From: Mangifera indica | Lineage: Eukaryota > Streptophyta > Magnoliopsida > Sapindales > Anacardiaceae | Assembly (NCBI RefSeq): GCF_011075055.1 | Contig: NC_058148.1 | Location: 13,571,969-13,635,968, forward strand | Direction: 5' to 3' | DNA length: 64,000 nucleotides | Part shown: positions 23,405-34,870 of the stretch, in pieces | How positions within the stretch are numbered: position 1 is the stretch's first letter | How the letters are laid out: each line of letters begins with the position of its first letter | Made by a program: the position numbers and the translations under genes | The notes under the pieces: generated by a model | Told to the model about the DNA's origin: nothing | Database searches by the model: none | The model's input: only the letters and a program-made list of their open reading frames with translations

Positions 23405-25471
23405 ATGGAGAACAACCTGAAGCTTCTCCTGTTTAGTTCATTGTCGTTACTCCTATGTTTTCAACCCATATATGGCATTGATTTTGTGTTCAATGGATTC
23501 AATTCTTCCAACTTGTTATATTATGGCAGTGCCACCGTTGAATCTCGTATTCTTACTCTTACCAATGAAACATCTTTCACAATTGGTCGAGCTCTTTATC
23601 CAATAAAAATCCCAACGAAAAAGCCTAACACTTCTTATGTGTACCCATTCTCAACTTCTTTTATCTTCGCCATGGCTCCTTACAAAAATACTTTCCGGGG
23701 CCACGGCCTGGTTTTACTTTTTGTACCATTTACTGGTATTCAAGGGGCCACATCAGCTCAAAATCTTGGCCTTTTCAACCGCAGCAACAATTTTAATCGC
23801 AATAACCATGTGTTTGGAATCGAGTTTGATGTTTTCAAGAACGAAGAGTTTGATGATATTGACGACAACCATGTGGGAATTGATGTAAATTCTCTCAATT
23901 CTGTGAGTGCAAAGCCAGCGGGGTATTGGCCTGACAATTCAAATGATGATGCAAAGTCATTCAAGAAACTGAAGTTAAACAATGGTGAAAATTACCAGGT
24001 TTGGATTGACTATGCAGAATCTTTTATTAATGTAACAATGGCAGTGGCAGGCATGGAAAGGCCTAAAAGGCCTCTATTGAATGTTTCTCTTAACTTGTCT
24101 CATGTGTTTGAGGATCGAATGTATGTTGGTTTCACTGCATCGACAGGAAAATTAGTTGAAAGTCACAAGATTTTGGCTTGGAGTTTCAGTAATGAAAATT
24201 TTTTGTTGAGTCAAGAATTGATCACCAGTGGTTTGCCATCTTTTGTTCTTCCAAAGACACCATTTTTTCAGTCAAAGTGGTTTATTGCAGGAACAATAAT
24301 TGGCGGTTTCTTTGTAGTTGTTTTTTGTGTTCTTTTTTCCCTGTTTTTGATCAAGAGAAAGCAAAGGATAGCAAGGAAGAGAGCAGAAATGGAAGATTGG
24401 GAATTGGAGTATTGGCCTCATAGAGTGACTTACCAAGAGATTGAAGCAGCAACAAAGAGATTTTCAGAGGAAAATGTGATTGGTGTAGGAGGAAATGGAA
24501 AGGTCTATAAAGGAGTTTTGGCAGGAGGGGATGAGATTGCTGTGAAGTGCATTTCTCACGAAAATGAAGGAATGAGAGCCTTTCTGGCAGAAATTTCAAC
24601 CCTTGGAAGATTGAAACACAGGAACTTGGTGGCATTGAGAGGTTGGTGTAAGAGAGAAAAAGGGAGCTTCATGTTGATGTATGATTACATGGAAAATGGG
24701 AGTCTAGACAAGAGAGTTTTTGAATGTGATGAGAGCAAAATGGCGAGTTGTGAAGAGAGAATAAGAATTCTGAAAGATGTGGCTTCTGGGGTATTATACT
24801 TGCATGAGGGATGGGAAAAAAGGGTGCTACATAGGGACATTAAGGCAAGCAATGTGCTACTTGATAAGGATATGAATGGAAGGCTCGGTGATTTTGGTTT
24901 AGCCCGGATGCACAGCCACAGTCAAGTGGCTAGCACGACTCGCGTGGTGGGCACTGTCGGCTACTTGGCACTGGAAGTGATCACCACAGGACGAGCTTCG
25001 GCACAAACTGATGTGTTTGGATTTGGGATCTTGATCTTAGAGGTCATGTGTGGGAGGAGACCTATAGTGGCAGGGAAGCCAAATTTGGTGGACATGGTGT
25101 CACAAATGATGGTGGAAGGGAAATTACTGGATGCATTAGACGAGCGATTGAGGGCAAAAGGAGGGTTCAATGAGGAGGAAGTAGAGAAGGTAATGCATTT
25201 GGGAATGTTGTGTGCTTTTCCAGATCCCAGTGCCAGACCAAGCATGAGACAAGTAGTGAAAGTGTTAGAAGGAAAGACTGAGGCTTTTGATTGTGAAACA
25301 GAGGCCATGGATGCATATTTACTACAGAAGTCCAAGCATATGTGGTCTAATTATTCTCAAAGTTTTATCAGCTCTAGTTTTGCAACACATCCAACATTCA
25401 AAGATATTAAACAATCCCTTTCTTCTTCCATGCCAATATCATGGTCTAATACAACAATGGAGGGGAGATGA
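23405..25471 (+). CDS. L-type lectin-domain receptor kinase, clade VII-like
   Basis: Intronless gene for 688 aa, a plasma-membrane receptor kinase. A signal peptide is at residues 1-24. The legume-lectin domain spans about 25-272 ('IDFVFNGFN', 'SFSTSFIF'-type strand, 'VFGIEFDVFKN', 'DNHVGIDVNSLNS', 'MYVGFTASTG'), and one membrane helix about 292-318. The kinase domain has a Gly loop 'GVGGNGKVYKG' near 357-367, the VAIK lysine in 'AVKCIS' near 380, HRD at 476-478 in 'HRDIKASNVLLD', and DFG at 496-498. The activation segment ends 'GTVGYLALE', with Leu at 523 where kinases normally have Pro (APE). The C-terminal tail is Ser-rich. Lack of introns and domain order are typical of LecRKs. Clade VII is suggested by 'WELEYWPHRVTYQEIEAAT' after the membrane helix. 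Family members act in immunity and pollen development; the ligand here is unknown. The ATG directly precedes the signal peptide. Confidence 0.94.
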   Translation: MENNLKLLLFSSLSLLLCFQPIYGIDFVFNGFNSSNLLYYGSATVESRILTLTNETSFTIGRALYPIKIPTKKPNTSYVYPFSTSFIFAMAPYKNTFRGHGLVLLFVPFTGIQGATSAQNLGLFNRSNNFNRNNHVFGIEFDVFKNEEFDDIDDNHVGIDVNSLNSVSAKPAGYWPDNSNDDAKSFKKLKLNNGENYQVWIDYAESFINVTMAVAGMERPKRPLLNVSLNLSHVFEDRMYVGFTASTGKLVESHKILAWSFSNENFLLSQELITSGLPSFVLPKTPFFQSKWFIAGTIIGGFFVVVFCVLFSLFLIKRKQRIARKRAEMEDWELEYWPHRVTYQEIEAATKRFSEENVIGVGGNGKVYKGVLAGGDEIAVKCISHENEGMRAFLAEISTLGRLKHRNLVALRGWCKREKGSFMLMYDYMENGSLDKRVFECDESKMASCEERIRILKDVASGVLYLHEGWEKRVLHRDIKASNVLLDKDMNGRLGDFGLARMHSHSQVASTTRVVGTVGYLALEVITTGRASAQTDVFGFGILILEVMCGRRPIVAGKPNLVDMVSQMMVEGKLLDALDERLRAKGGFNEEEVEKVMHLGMLCAFPDPSARPSMRQVVKVLEGKTEAFDCETEAMDAYLLQKSKHMWSNYSQSFISSSFATHPTFKDIKQSLSSSMPISWSNTTMEGR

Positions 25472-28400
25472 ATCATAAATCTACATCACATTGGTTGCTA
25501 AATTTGATGCACCTGACTGAAATGCCCCAATTGGGATGGTAAAGACTTGTGACTGTGGAAGATCTAGTTGCAGAGGCAAGTGGTCAAAGAATGGTTATAC
25601 ATATTTATAGCTGTATAGGTTGGTTTTGTAGAAAGATTTTCCACATTTAGGCTGTTAATGTATATAAGAATTGTATTACTAGAACAATTAGTTCAGATTA
25701 TAGATCATGCATAGATAAATGGGTTTAATAGATACATACAAAGAGCCAATCTTCATAAATCTTCAAGAATGAGTTCGTTCTTTTACCAAAACAACAAATT
25801 TAATGAAGAGCAATGCTATTGAGTTCCTAATTGACTTATCATTGACAATGCCTTCAGTACTTAAAAACTCTGAACAAATCCTGCTACAAAAACAGAGCAG
25901 CCAATTTTCAAGTATACCACCAGCAACATCAAATAGAAAGCAGAGACAAATTCAAAGAAAAGATGACAAACTAATTGAAGGTTCCCAAAAGAAGCACATC
26001 ACATTTGGTCCCAAAAGATGACTTGGATGATTTCTCTGGTCAATCCACTAGTTTCTGCAAATTAAATACGAAAATTTCAATTAGTTTGTTAAATACATTG
26101 AATGAAATATCTTAGAGAGAGATTAACCAAGTTAAAAATATTATAATTAAGATTATGGTTACTTTATAAACAATTAACCGCGGTTGGTTTTCAATTAATA
26201 TATATTACTTTCATAATATATTTTTATTACTTATATTAGTTATTTGATTTATTTGTAATAAAAATTGTCATAATTTTTTATTATTAATATTGATATGATA
26301 AATAATATAAATAGTAATTTAATTATTACATTTTTTTAGTATTAAAATATTACTAAATTAATTTTGATTTTATTATATTTTATTTTGATTTATTAATTTT
26401 TTAACAAAAAAATAACCTAATTTTTAATTAATATAATAAGTAATATAAAAAAAAATTTTAGAATAATTATATCAAAGATATTTAAGTAAAATAATTTATT
26501 ATTATTTCTAATTAAATACAATAATTATATATATTTATCACAATTTTATCAAATATAGTAATAATTTATATCTAATAATTTTTTAAATAATTTATTTTTA
26601 AAATTTTAATAATAAAATATTACTCAAACTATAAGTTGTTTAAAATTATCTAACATAAATTTTTGCATCCTCCAAGCAATGCTCGATTTGGATTGGAGCA
26701 GGAGAAAATCTCAACTAATCTTGTGCACAAATTAACGCTTACACAATAAATGAAATTAATCGTCTCCAAAATTAGTCAAGTTTAAAACCCGATGTACTGG
26801 AAGGTGACTTGGAAGCGACAATACCGGAATAGCATGGGCAGCTTTTGTCACAAGGGACAGAACCTTAAATTTTGTTGCGTTCTTTGTCCACCAATCCTAT
26901 GTATCCAGATCACTTTAGACCGTCTTCATAGGCACCCTCAAGGCACTTGTACGCATGGGTATCAGTAGTTATATATATACCATGTATCCTATTATATCAG
27001 GTCATATGATATAAATAAAAAAGACATATAATATAATATATCATATACATTATTAATATAAATTGATATATTTGTTTAAAAAAAAAAATGATATATTAAA
27101 AATATATATGATAAATTTAAATTTTTTTATATATGTTTATAATATTTTTTAAAATGATGACATATTTATTATATATTTTATTTTTTTAAAATTGTATTAT
27201 ATGATATAATATAATACAATATTCAATATATAATATATAAAATTAGATATTTAATATACAATTTAACTGTTATACTTATAAATGATATATAAATCGATTA
27301 TGACCACAATTTGTGAACACAATTACATACGTACAAAAAATTAGTTATGTGTTCATAATCCCATGCAACGGATGACAAAAAAAGTTTGAAATGTAACGGA
27401 GACACATCAATTTTTGTATGGTTTAGCTGTGACCATAGCTCACATTCATTATTGGAGCCTTAGACTCAGAGATGCCGAACATTGCCTCTGAGATTGAGGC
27501 TAACAATTACGAGCTCATAGGCAGCTAAAAAAGAATGATAATTTATACAACAAAGAAAAGGTAAAATTACAGCTCATAATCATAAACAGGCTAAAAACAA
27601 AAGCAATTTACAGAGCAGTAGCCCAGTGTTAGTATTTTTATGCATACAGCCACCACCACCCACATGGAGGAAAAAGAAAATCATCAGCAATCACATGTAT
27701 AATGTATTGGAGTGGGCACTTTGAGTGGATAACCTGTTACTTTTTCCACTGCAAACCATTTGAGATGGAGAAATGACAGGCACCAATTTTCAGGTGTTTT
27801 TATGGCATCGTTAGGGTTCACAAGCACAATCTTGAAATGACCTGACGGATCAGATATTTAATGTTATCTTCTGGATAAAACACATACATGGATTTACCCT
27901 GGATTTGGTTCACTGCATAGTTCTGAAAAAAAAAGTCTCAGAGATAATCAGAAAATCTTCTGCGTTGGTTAGCTGGTGGTCAATGAAATCATTCTCTATA
28001 TCCTTATAAAGGAGCCCACTGAATGTAAAACAGTGCATTCATCAGTCATTCCATGAATGATCGGGAAATATCTTGCAGAACCTATAACAAAAATGGTGAT
28101 TAGGGTTCTTGTGGATAGTATGCATGGCCGTTGTTTGGGCTGAAATGTATTTAGATGGAGTTGGGGATGAATTCAACAATGGACACTAACAAAATTACAA
28201 AAAATGATTCAGATTCTGAGTGAAGCCTTAACTTTAATTATCGGTTAAAGGCATTAATCATGCTGGGCTCCCTTTTTATCTAAATCATCATTGATATTCT
28301 TCTGATCATCACATGACGCGACGCCACTTAATCTAATTATTCTACACTTTAATTATTTTTTAGAATGCTAGTCCCATCTTGCCAACTACTTCTCCAGACT

Positions 28401-29544
28401 GTGGGGCATACATGAAATTTGGATATATGTATAATTAACTCTCATAGTTATCTGTTTCCATCCCCTTCTTCTTTGATCATAATCAAGATTTTGAGAGTTA
28501 ATATCTCTAGATTATAACTTAATCATAATTGCCTTGGGACAGAAAAGATAAACACAGCTAGTGCATCAGCTTTTGGTTTAAAGGTCTATCCATATTTGAG
28601 AGTTTTCCTTCACACCCTATTGGGTTTGAAATTTTTAGGTATAGGCTAATATTAATTATAATTTTTTGTTTAATAAAATTAAGTAATTGAATGATTTAAT
28701 GTTATTTTATAAATAAATTTAAATAATTAATAAAAATATATAATAAATTTAAAAGTTACGATCTGGATGAATGGTTTAATATATACTTTTGGATTATTCA
28801 AATTGTAAGGGGTTCAAGTAAATTGACTAAAGTCTTTATTTCAAAACCTAATTTATTACAATTTTTCTTATTGAAAATCATCATAAAAAAGGTTTCTGAA
28901 ATGAAAAGTCCGTCATAACAAATTTTTAATTTCAATAATTCTCAAAGATTATTCGGATTCAAATTGAATAATGTTTTAAATAATTTTATAATTCTAAAAT
29001 TTAATTCAGTACCTGTAAAACTACAGTGGCATGATTTTATTAAGCTCATGCAAAATAATTCTAACCCTCGCAAGCCAAATAATACAACTAATCCTCATCA
29101 TTAAGCCAATAAAATGACAACTTAATCACTTGGGAACACTGTAATATTATCTTATTTGTTTTGTTGGGTAATGAGTTTTAAAATCATTAGAACAGAGAAC
29201 ACATAATTTAAAAAGATTAATTATAAAATTAAGCATGTCAAACAAATATTTCTATTGATAAATTTCATCTTATCGGTTTGCAGTATATAATTAAATCTTA
29301 TTATTCCGATGTCCACGTCAGAAATGTTACCGGAATGGTACCCGCCGGCCTCCACAAATATCTAATTGTTTCTTCTACCAACTCTTGCTTATATTAAGAT
29401 GGATAACGACATTGATCCTCACCTAAAATAAGATAATTGAGGGCACATGGAGGTGGATAAATGATCGAGATAATAATTATATATAAATTATATTTGTTTC
29501 AATATTAATATGAAATTAAAAGGATTAGAGAGACGGTGTTGACT

Positions 29545-29730
29545 ATATATTAGAATAATATTATTATATATACTTATTTTAAGTATCTAAATATGTATAT
29601 ATTTATATATATTATAATGTGATTAAATATTAATTTATCTTAAATTTAAAATCATTTAATCACGTGATAATATATATTAGTGTGTATATATTTATATACT
29701 TAAAATAAATATACATACTTTTATTTTATT
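29545..29730. repeat. AT-rich MITE copy
   Basis: 'tatacttattttaagtatctaaatatgtatatatt' pairs with the later 'gtgtatatatttatatacttaaaataaatata'. The core 'tttaaaatcatttaatcacgtgat' matches the cores at 45113 and 55253. Edges approximate. Confidence 0.6.
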
Positions 29731-29839
29731 CGAATCTTAGGAGTAGGCCCCCTCAGCATGATTCACTTAATTACCTAACATATTATCTTAATTCTAAAGA
29801 TAAATTTATTTCATCAACAATAAATTCATATCTATAATT

Positions 29840-30170
29840 AGGGCTGGATTCGAGCCGAGCCGAGCTCGGCTCGCAGCCAGCTCGGGCTCGGCTCGGCTTT
29901 TTAATGGCCTGCTCGAGCTCGATTCGAGCAGAATTCGGCTCGGTTCGAGTTCGGCTCGTTTTCAGCTCAGCTTGGTAATGGCTCGGCTCGGCTCGTTTTT
30001 TATATCAAAACGACACCATTTTGTATATATATATAGATCAAAACGATGCCGTTTTGTATAAAAAAATTTAAAAAAAAATATACCGAGCCAAGCTGAGCCC
30101 GGCTCGTTTAGGGCTCGAACCGAGCCGAGCTGAGCTCGAGCTCGAACTAGCTCAGCTCGAATCCAGCCCT
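29840..30170. mobile_element. GC-rich non-autonomous TIR element (331 bp) with 10-bp target duplication
   Basis: Termini are perfect inverted repeats (AGGGCTGGATTCGAG left; CTCGAATCCAGCCCT right), continuing as imperfect GAGCC/GGCTC repeats inward. The element is flanked by identical 10-bp sequences ATCTATAATT at 29830-29839 and 30171-30180. The centre carries two copies of an 'aaaacga..ccgttttg' motif. It has no coding capacity. A duplication of 9-10 bp with long inverted ends fits a Mutator-like MITE. Local GC content is far above the surroundings. Confidence 0.88.
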
Positions 30171-30324
30171 ATCTATAATTATAAGAAGGCCTAAGAGCAA
30201 GGCTGAAGGGGCCATTAATTTATACTAATGTTCTTATCCATGCACGAAGACTATAGCAATTATAATTTCATATAATTGAGTTGAAATTATGTTGTAGTCT
30301 AATTTAATATTTAAATAATTGAAT

Positions 30325-30480
30325 TTATAATTATAAATAATAGTATTATGTATAAAATTTTATATATGTGATTAAATAATAAATTTATATTATTATGTGA
30401 TTAAATAATTTTAAATTAAAGATAAATTAATATTAAATCATATAATAATATATTATTATTTATATACATAATTTTATTTA
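30325..30480. repeat. AT-rich MITE copy
   Basis: 'tattatgtataaaattttatatatgtgattaaata' pairs with 'tattatttatatacataattttatttaatca'. It shares the 'tgtgattaaataattttaaattaaagataaa' core with related copies. Edges approximate. Confidence 0.55.
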
Positions 30481-31069
30481 ATCATAAATTGTAACATTCA
30501 ACATCTCAACCACTAAATTGTCAAAAATAATATAAAAATAATTTTATAAAAAATAAATAAAATTCACATGATCAGAATAAAAATAACCATTATTTAATAA
30601 AATTATATGTAAACCTTTTTATATATAAATATATTATTATATTATTATATATTAAAAATGGATATACCAAACATCCTTAGGATTCTCACATTGAACTTGA
30701 AGCTTTGGCCTCTTTCGATGGCAACATTGGACTCACTCACAATTATTGTTCAATCCAAATTACGAAATTACCCTTATTCTTGTCTTCGTCCTCAGAATTG
30801 CCAAACCATTGCCAAGACGCCGCGTTTTCTGGACAAGTTTTTCTTATTTCCACTTTCATTATTATTTCTGTTGGGTAAGAAATACGACATGAATGGGTCC
30901 CACTTTTTGGATAATGCTGGATATGAACGATCCTGATTTCGCCTCGTTTAATCTTAATCAGACAAATCTCTTTCTGTGACATTGGCGGGGGTCCCTCCAC
31001 CATTCAGAAGACACCCAATTGTTTATACATTATACCTTAAAATTAATTTTAATTTCAATGATATGAATA

Positions 31070-31722
31070 GGCCAAATCTATGGCCCACCCAAGGTTTGCC
31101 CAAATGACATTCTACCCTTTAAATTTCAAAAAATTAAATTCTTACACATCATTAACTTTCAATAATAAATTTTATTAACTAAAAGAATAAGAATATTATT
31201 TTATATAAAATCTTCTATTTAATTTTTGTCCTCTTTTTCTTTCTATTTATCTTTTCCTTCTTATATTTTTATTTTTATTTTTTCTTTGTTTTTACTATTT
31301 TTATTATCTTCTTTTTAAAAACATTAAATATATTAATAAAATTTTTAGAAGATTTTTAAGAAATAAAAAAATATCTTTGAAAATTTTAACATTTTAATAT
31401 TTAATTTGATAGTTACAAAAACTATAGTTATATTCCTATATAAATAATCAAAACATAATATTACAAAATTAATTAGAATTTTGATAAATTTGAAGAGTTT
31501 AATTGAAATCTTTAAAACTCATAAAAATATATTGACAATTTGATATTTTATTAAATATTAATGATAGTCATGTGATTTTAATATAAGGGTAAAACAGTTA
31601 TTTTTTAAGAAAATTATAAGATTTATTAACAAAATTGGATAATGAGTAAAAATTTAACTTTTAAAAACTTCAACAAGAATAGTCATTTCATTGAACTTTG
31701 AGTGGGACATAGTAATTTGGCC
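31070..31722. mobile_element. non-autonomous inverted-repeat element (653 bp)
   Basis: The left end GGCCAAATCTATGGCCCACC and the reverse complement of the right end (GGCCAAATTACTATGTCCCA) form terminal inverted repeats. Flanks 'atatgaat' and 'gtatgatt' are an imperfect target duplication. The interior is AT-rich, non-coding and partly self-complementary. It ends about 340 bp upstream of the DUF506 start codon. Confidence 0.7.
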
Positions 31723-31777
31723 GTATGATTGTTCGAGTTTATCTAGATTATCGTAGATCAAGGTCATTGGACCACAC

Positions 31778-31955
31778 TGACGTGGATCCTGGCTGTCTGA
31801 AAATTCATCCTCCGGAAAATAATTCACTGTTTTGATTCATTTTAACCAATTCTATCGCACCACGTAGACAACAAAAGCTAACCCTCATGAAAGCTGCAGC
31901 TGATTGGTCCACGTAGATTCATTTGGGTCTTACTTTAGTCCAACTTCTATATAAG
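31778..31955 (+). promoter_or_regulatory. DUF506 promoter: ACGT-core motifs and TATA box
   Basis: TATATAAG at 31948-31955 is a good TATA box about 110 bp before the chosen start codon. Three ACGT-core motifs precede it: TGACGTGG at 31778-31785 and CCACGTAG at 31860-31867 and 31909-31916. ACGT cores bind bZIP or bHLH factors and are typical of ABA-, light- or clock-controlled genes. The regulation is inferred. Confidence 0.55.
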
Positions 31956-32064
31956 CGATGAAGATTTTACTTCTTTAACTACGAGTCGATTAATTTAATA
32001 TTTCAATTTGAGTTTGAGCGCAGCCGACGCTTGGAACGAGAATATTGGAGCATTAGGGTTTCCG

Positions 32065-33026
32065 ATGCAGGCAGTCGGCAGCTTATCGGAGATGTTTTTC
32101 GGGTTTCCGGAAGACGGAGAGACGATGATTCCGGAGAGATTTAGCAATGTTGCTGCGGTATCATCACCGGAGAGTGAAACGTTAGAGGAAGAAGATGATC
32201 AGGATAAGGAAGGCAATGGCGTTGTTGAAGATAACACGGCCTTTTGGGAGACGCAACACAAGGTTTTACAGGCGACTTTGTGCAGAAGTAGCTCTCTAGA
32301 GTCAAAGATAAGAAACGCCACAAAAGAAGCTCTGAAGGACATACAAAATGTAGCTGGAAATATATGCGCTTGTGGGCGATCGGTGGCTTCCGGTGGTTGC
32401 CGGAGTTGCTTGATGAGAGAAGTCTCTGGCCGCCTTAGAAGCGCCGGCTACAACTGCGCCGTTTGCAAGTCAAGTTGGAGAAGCTCCCCGGATATTCCAT
32501 CAGGTAAAATACAAAATTTGAAAATTTTAATTTAAATTCAACATCAATTTGTAAAGTTGTTATCAATCTATCGAGTAAAATATATGGTCTGAATTGTGCA
32601 GGGGAACACACATTCATCGATGTGATAGAAAATTCAAGCACAAAGAAAGGAGAGGTGCGGGTGATTATCGAGTTAAATTTCAGGGCAGAGTTCGAGATGG
32701 CAAGAGCGAGCGAAGATTACAACCGACTAGTCCGCCGTCTGCCGGAAGTATTCGTCGGAAAAGTGGAAAGATTAAATAGTGTGATAAAGATCTTATGCAC
32801 AGCCGCGAAGCAGTGCATGAAGGAGAAGAAAATGCACATGGGTCCATGGAGAAAACACCGATACATGCAAGCGAAGTGGCTAAGCTCCTGTAAAAGAACC
32901 ACAACTTCGGCAGTAATTTCATTGGAAAATTCTGGTAGATTGCCGAAGCCTAGAGCGTCTATGCTCACTGTAGATTTGCTTGAGAAATTGCCCAATATGC
33001 ATTGTACAGCAGTTGAGGTTTTGTGA
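32065..33026 (+). CDS. DUF506 family protein (PD-(D/E)XK nuclease-like superfamily), function unknown
   Basis: Two exons, 32065-32503 and 32602-33026, joined in phase 1 inside the conserved 'IPSGEHTFIDVIE' motif, give 287 aa. The N-terminal part has 'SEMFFGFPED' and an acidic linker. 'SGRLRSAGYNCAVCKSSWRSSPDIPSGEHTFIDV' followed by 'RVIIELNFRAEFEMARASEDYNRLVRRLPEVFVGK' is the hallmark of plant DUF506, which is classified as PDDEXK-like although nuclease activity is not established. 'AKQCMKEKKMHMGPWRKHRYMQAKW' is the other conserved block. Cys pairs at 'ICACGRSVASGGCRSC' are notable. The ATG at 32065 is the first in frame; the frame is open with coding-like sequence back to 31999, so an unusual or upstream spliced start cannot be excluded. 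Members respond to stress and sugar in Arabidopsis. Confidence 0.88.
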
Positions 33027-33350
33027 TTGAAATTTTGTCTACTTTCTTCGTTGGGTTTAATTGTCGGCCTTTTCATGGTCAAACTTTCGGCTTGGAGTGT
33101 ATAGATATGGCCACGATTGGGTGGATCATAAATAAGGAAAAAAAATATCGGTTTCTTATTTATATTTCTTTGTATCTTTTTTTACTTTAGTAAACAAATT
33201 TTTAAAATTGCAAAACTTATCAGTCTTAATTTGTTCATTAATTTAGTTTCTTTCTATCTATTAGTTTCCTTGTATATATTATTTAGTAACCTTACTGTTC
33301 CTCTATATTGAGCTAACGTGTTACAATTAATGTATATAATATATATATGT

Positions 33351-34280
33351 TGAAAATACACGGGCAATTAATTAAAATATACAAAATTTTAAGCGTTTAT
33401 ACGTTTTTAAGCCAACCTATAAAAGTTTTACCAAAATAAGTAAACCATATTTTTTTTATCTTTTTTACCCTTATGTTAAAAAATCAAGTAAAAATATTTT
33501 TTCTGAGAATATGCATCGGTTTATAGTGGTTATGATGGTGGCTAGGGATTTTACAGTGAAACCCTAAATATGTTGAATTATGTATATGAATATTTTTGAA
33601 TGTTTCGAATGGTATAAAATGATATAATTTCGATGTTAATGGATGTCTGAAAGTGTAGCCGTTAAGAGACAAAAGCGCACAAATTTACAGTGTCGCGCAA
33701 ACTGCGTAAATCTACAATGCCACACAAACTGCACAAATCGCGCAAACATTGTTCACACCACGTAAACACTGTTCACATCAGGCAAAAAACAGATATCATA
33801 ATCTATGAACAGGATTTTTGCGTGATTTTGCAAGCGGTTTGAACAGTGTTTTGCGTGATGTAAACAGTGTTTGCGTGGTGTAAACAGTGTTTGCGCAGTT
33901 TGCGTGGCACTGTAGATTTGCGTAGTTTACGCGGCACTGTAAATTTTCGCGCTTTTGTCTCTCAACGGCTACACTTCCAGAGATCCATTAACATCGAAAC
34001 TACATCATTTTATATCATTCGAAACATTCAAAAATATCCATATACATAATTCGACATATTTAGGGTTTCACTGTAAAATCCCTAGCCACCATCGTAACCA
34101 CCATAAACCTACGCACAATCTTAGAAAAACTATTTTTACTTGGTATTTCAACATAAGGATAAAAAGGGTAAAAAAATTAGTGTTTACTTAATTTGGTGAA
34201 ACTTTATTATGTTGGCCTAAAAACGTATAAACGGACAAATTTTTGCTTATTTTAATTAATTTCCCAAAATACACATTACA
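33351..34280. mobile_element. large near-palindromic fold-back element
   Basis: Two arms of about 440-460 bp in opposite orientation surround a loop near 33775-33815. Outer ends: 'tgaaaatacacgggcaatta' and the reverse complement of the right end, 'tgtgtattttgggaaattaa'. Other pairs are 'gtgaaaccctaaatatgttg' with 'cgacatatttagggtttcac', and 'gtagccgttaagagacaaaa' with 'ttttgtctctcaacggctac'. The inner arms repeat a 'gtaaacagtgtttgcg' unit several times. It has no coding capacity. A transcript would form a long hairpin. It begins about 325 bp after the DUF506 stop codon. Confidence 0.85.
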
Positions 34281-34870
34281 TTTTTTTTTTAATAATCGAA
34301 AACTCTACTTGTATTCATTAGACGGATAAACAAAGAACACAATGATCAGATCTATCCAATTCATATTTGTTAAATGGATAAACTTAGAAAAAAAATGACC
34401 GAATCTACACAATACTTTTTTTTTTTTATAACCCGAGACTTCGCTTATATTTGTTGAACCGATAAACTCGGGGCACAAATGATAAACTTGATACATTATT
34501 TTCTCTTTTTTTTTTAATAATTGAGGAGCTCACATGTATTTGTTGGATAGATAAACTTAAGGTACAATGATAAATTCAAGTATAATTGAGGACCTCGCTC
34601 ATATTTGTTGAACGGATAAACTAAACTCGGAGCACAATGACCAAATCTATCCAACTCGTATTTGTTAGACAGATAAACTCAGGATACAATGATAAACTCG
34701 AGGCATAATGACTGAACCTACACATTATTTTTTTTATAACCGAGAACCCCACTTGTATTTGTTAGATATCTAAACTCATGATATAATGATAAACTAAACA
34801 CATTACTTTCTCTTTTTTGTATTTATTAAATGGATAAACTCAGAGTACAAATAAGTTAATATTTCATAAA
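34280..34870. repeat. degenerate direct-repeat block
   Basis: The sequence 'tatttgtt(a/g)(a/g)a(c/t)(g/a)gataaactc' recurs at least seven times, each followed by 'acaatgataaact' or 'acaatgaccgaatcta' variants, with T-runs between. Spacing varies from roughly 60 to 110 bp. The tail (34840-34920) matches 530-700 of this window. It looks like an internally expanded, decayed repeat. Confidence 0.65.

Larger units (their letters stand above)
25472..32064. other. long intergenic region, repeat-rich, no gene supported
   Basis: Begins with the 3' UTR of the lectin kinase. About 26100-26660 and 27000-27300 are extremely AT-rich. A GC-rich 331-bp element lies at 29840-30170, AT-rich MITE copies at about 29545-29730 and 30325-30480, and a 653-bp inverted-repeat element at 31070-31722. 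About 27400-28400 is less AT-rich and holds only tiny open frames; it could be a non-coding transcript or decayed gene, but nothing is recognisable. The final 350 bp are the promoter and leader of the DUF506 gene. Confidence 0.5.
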
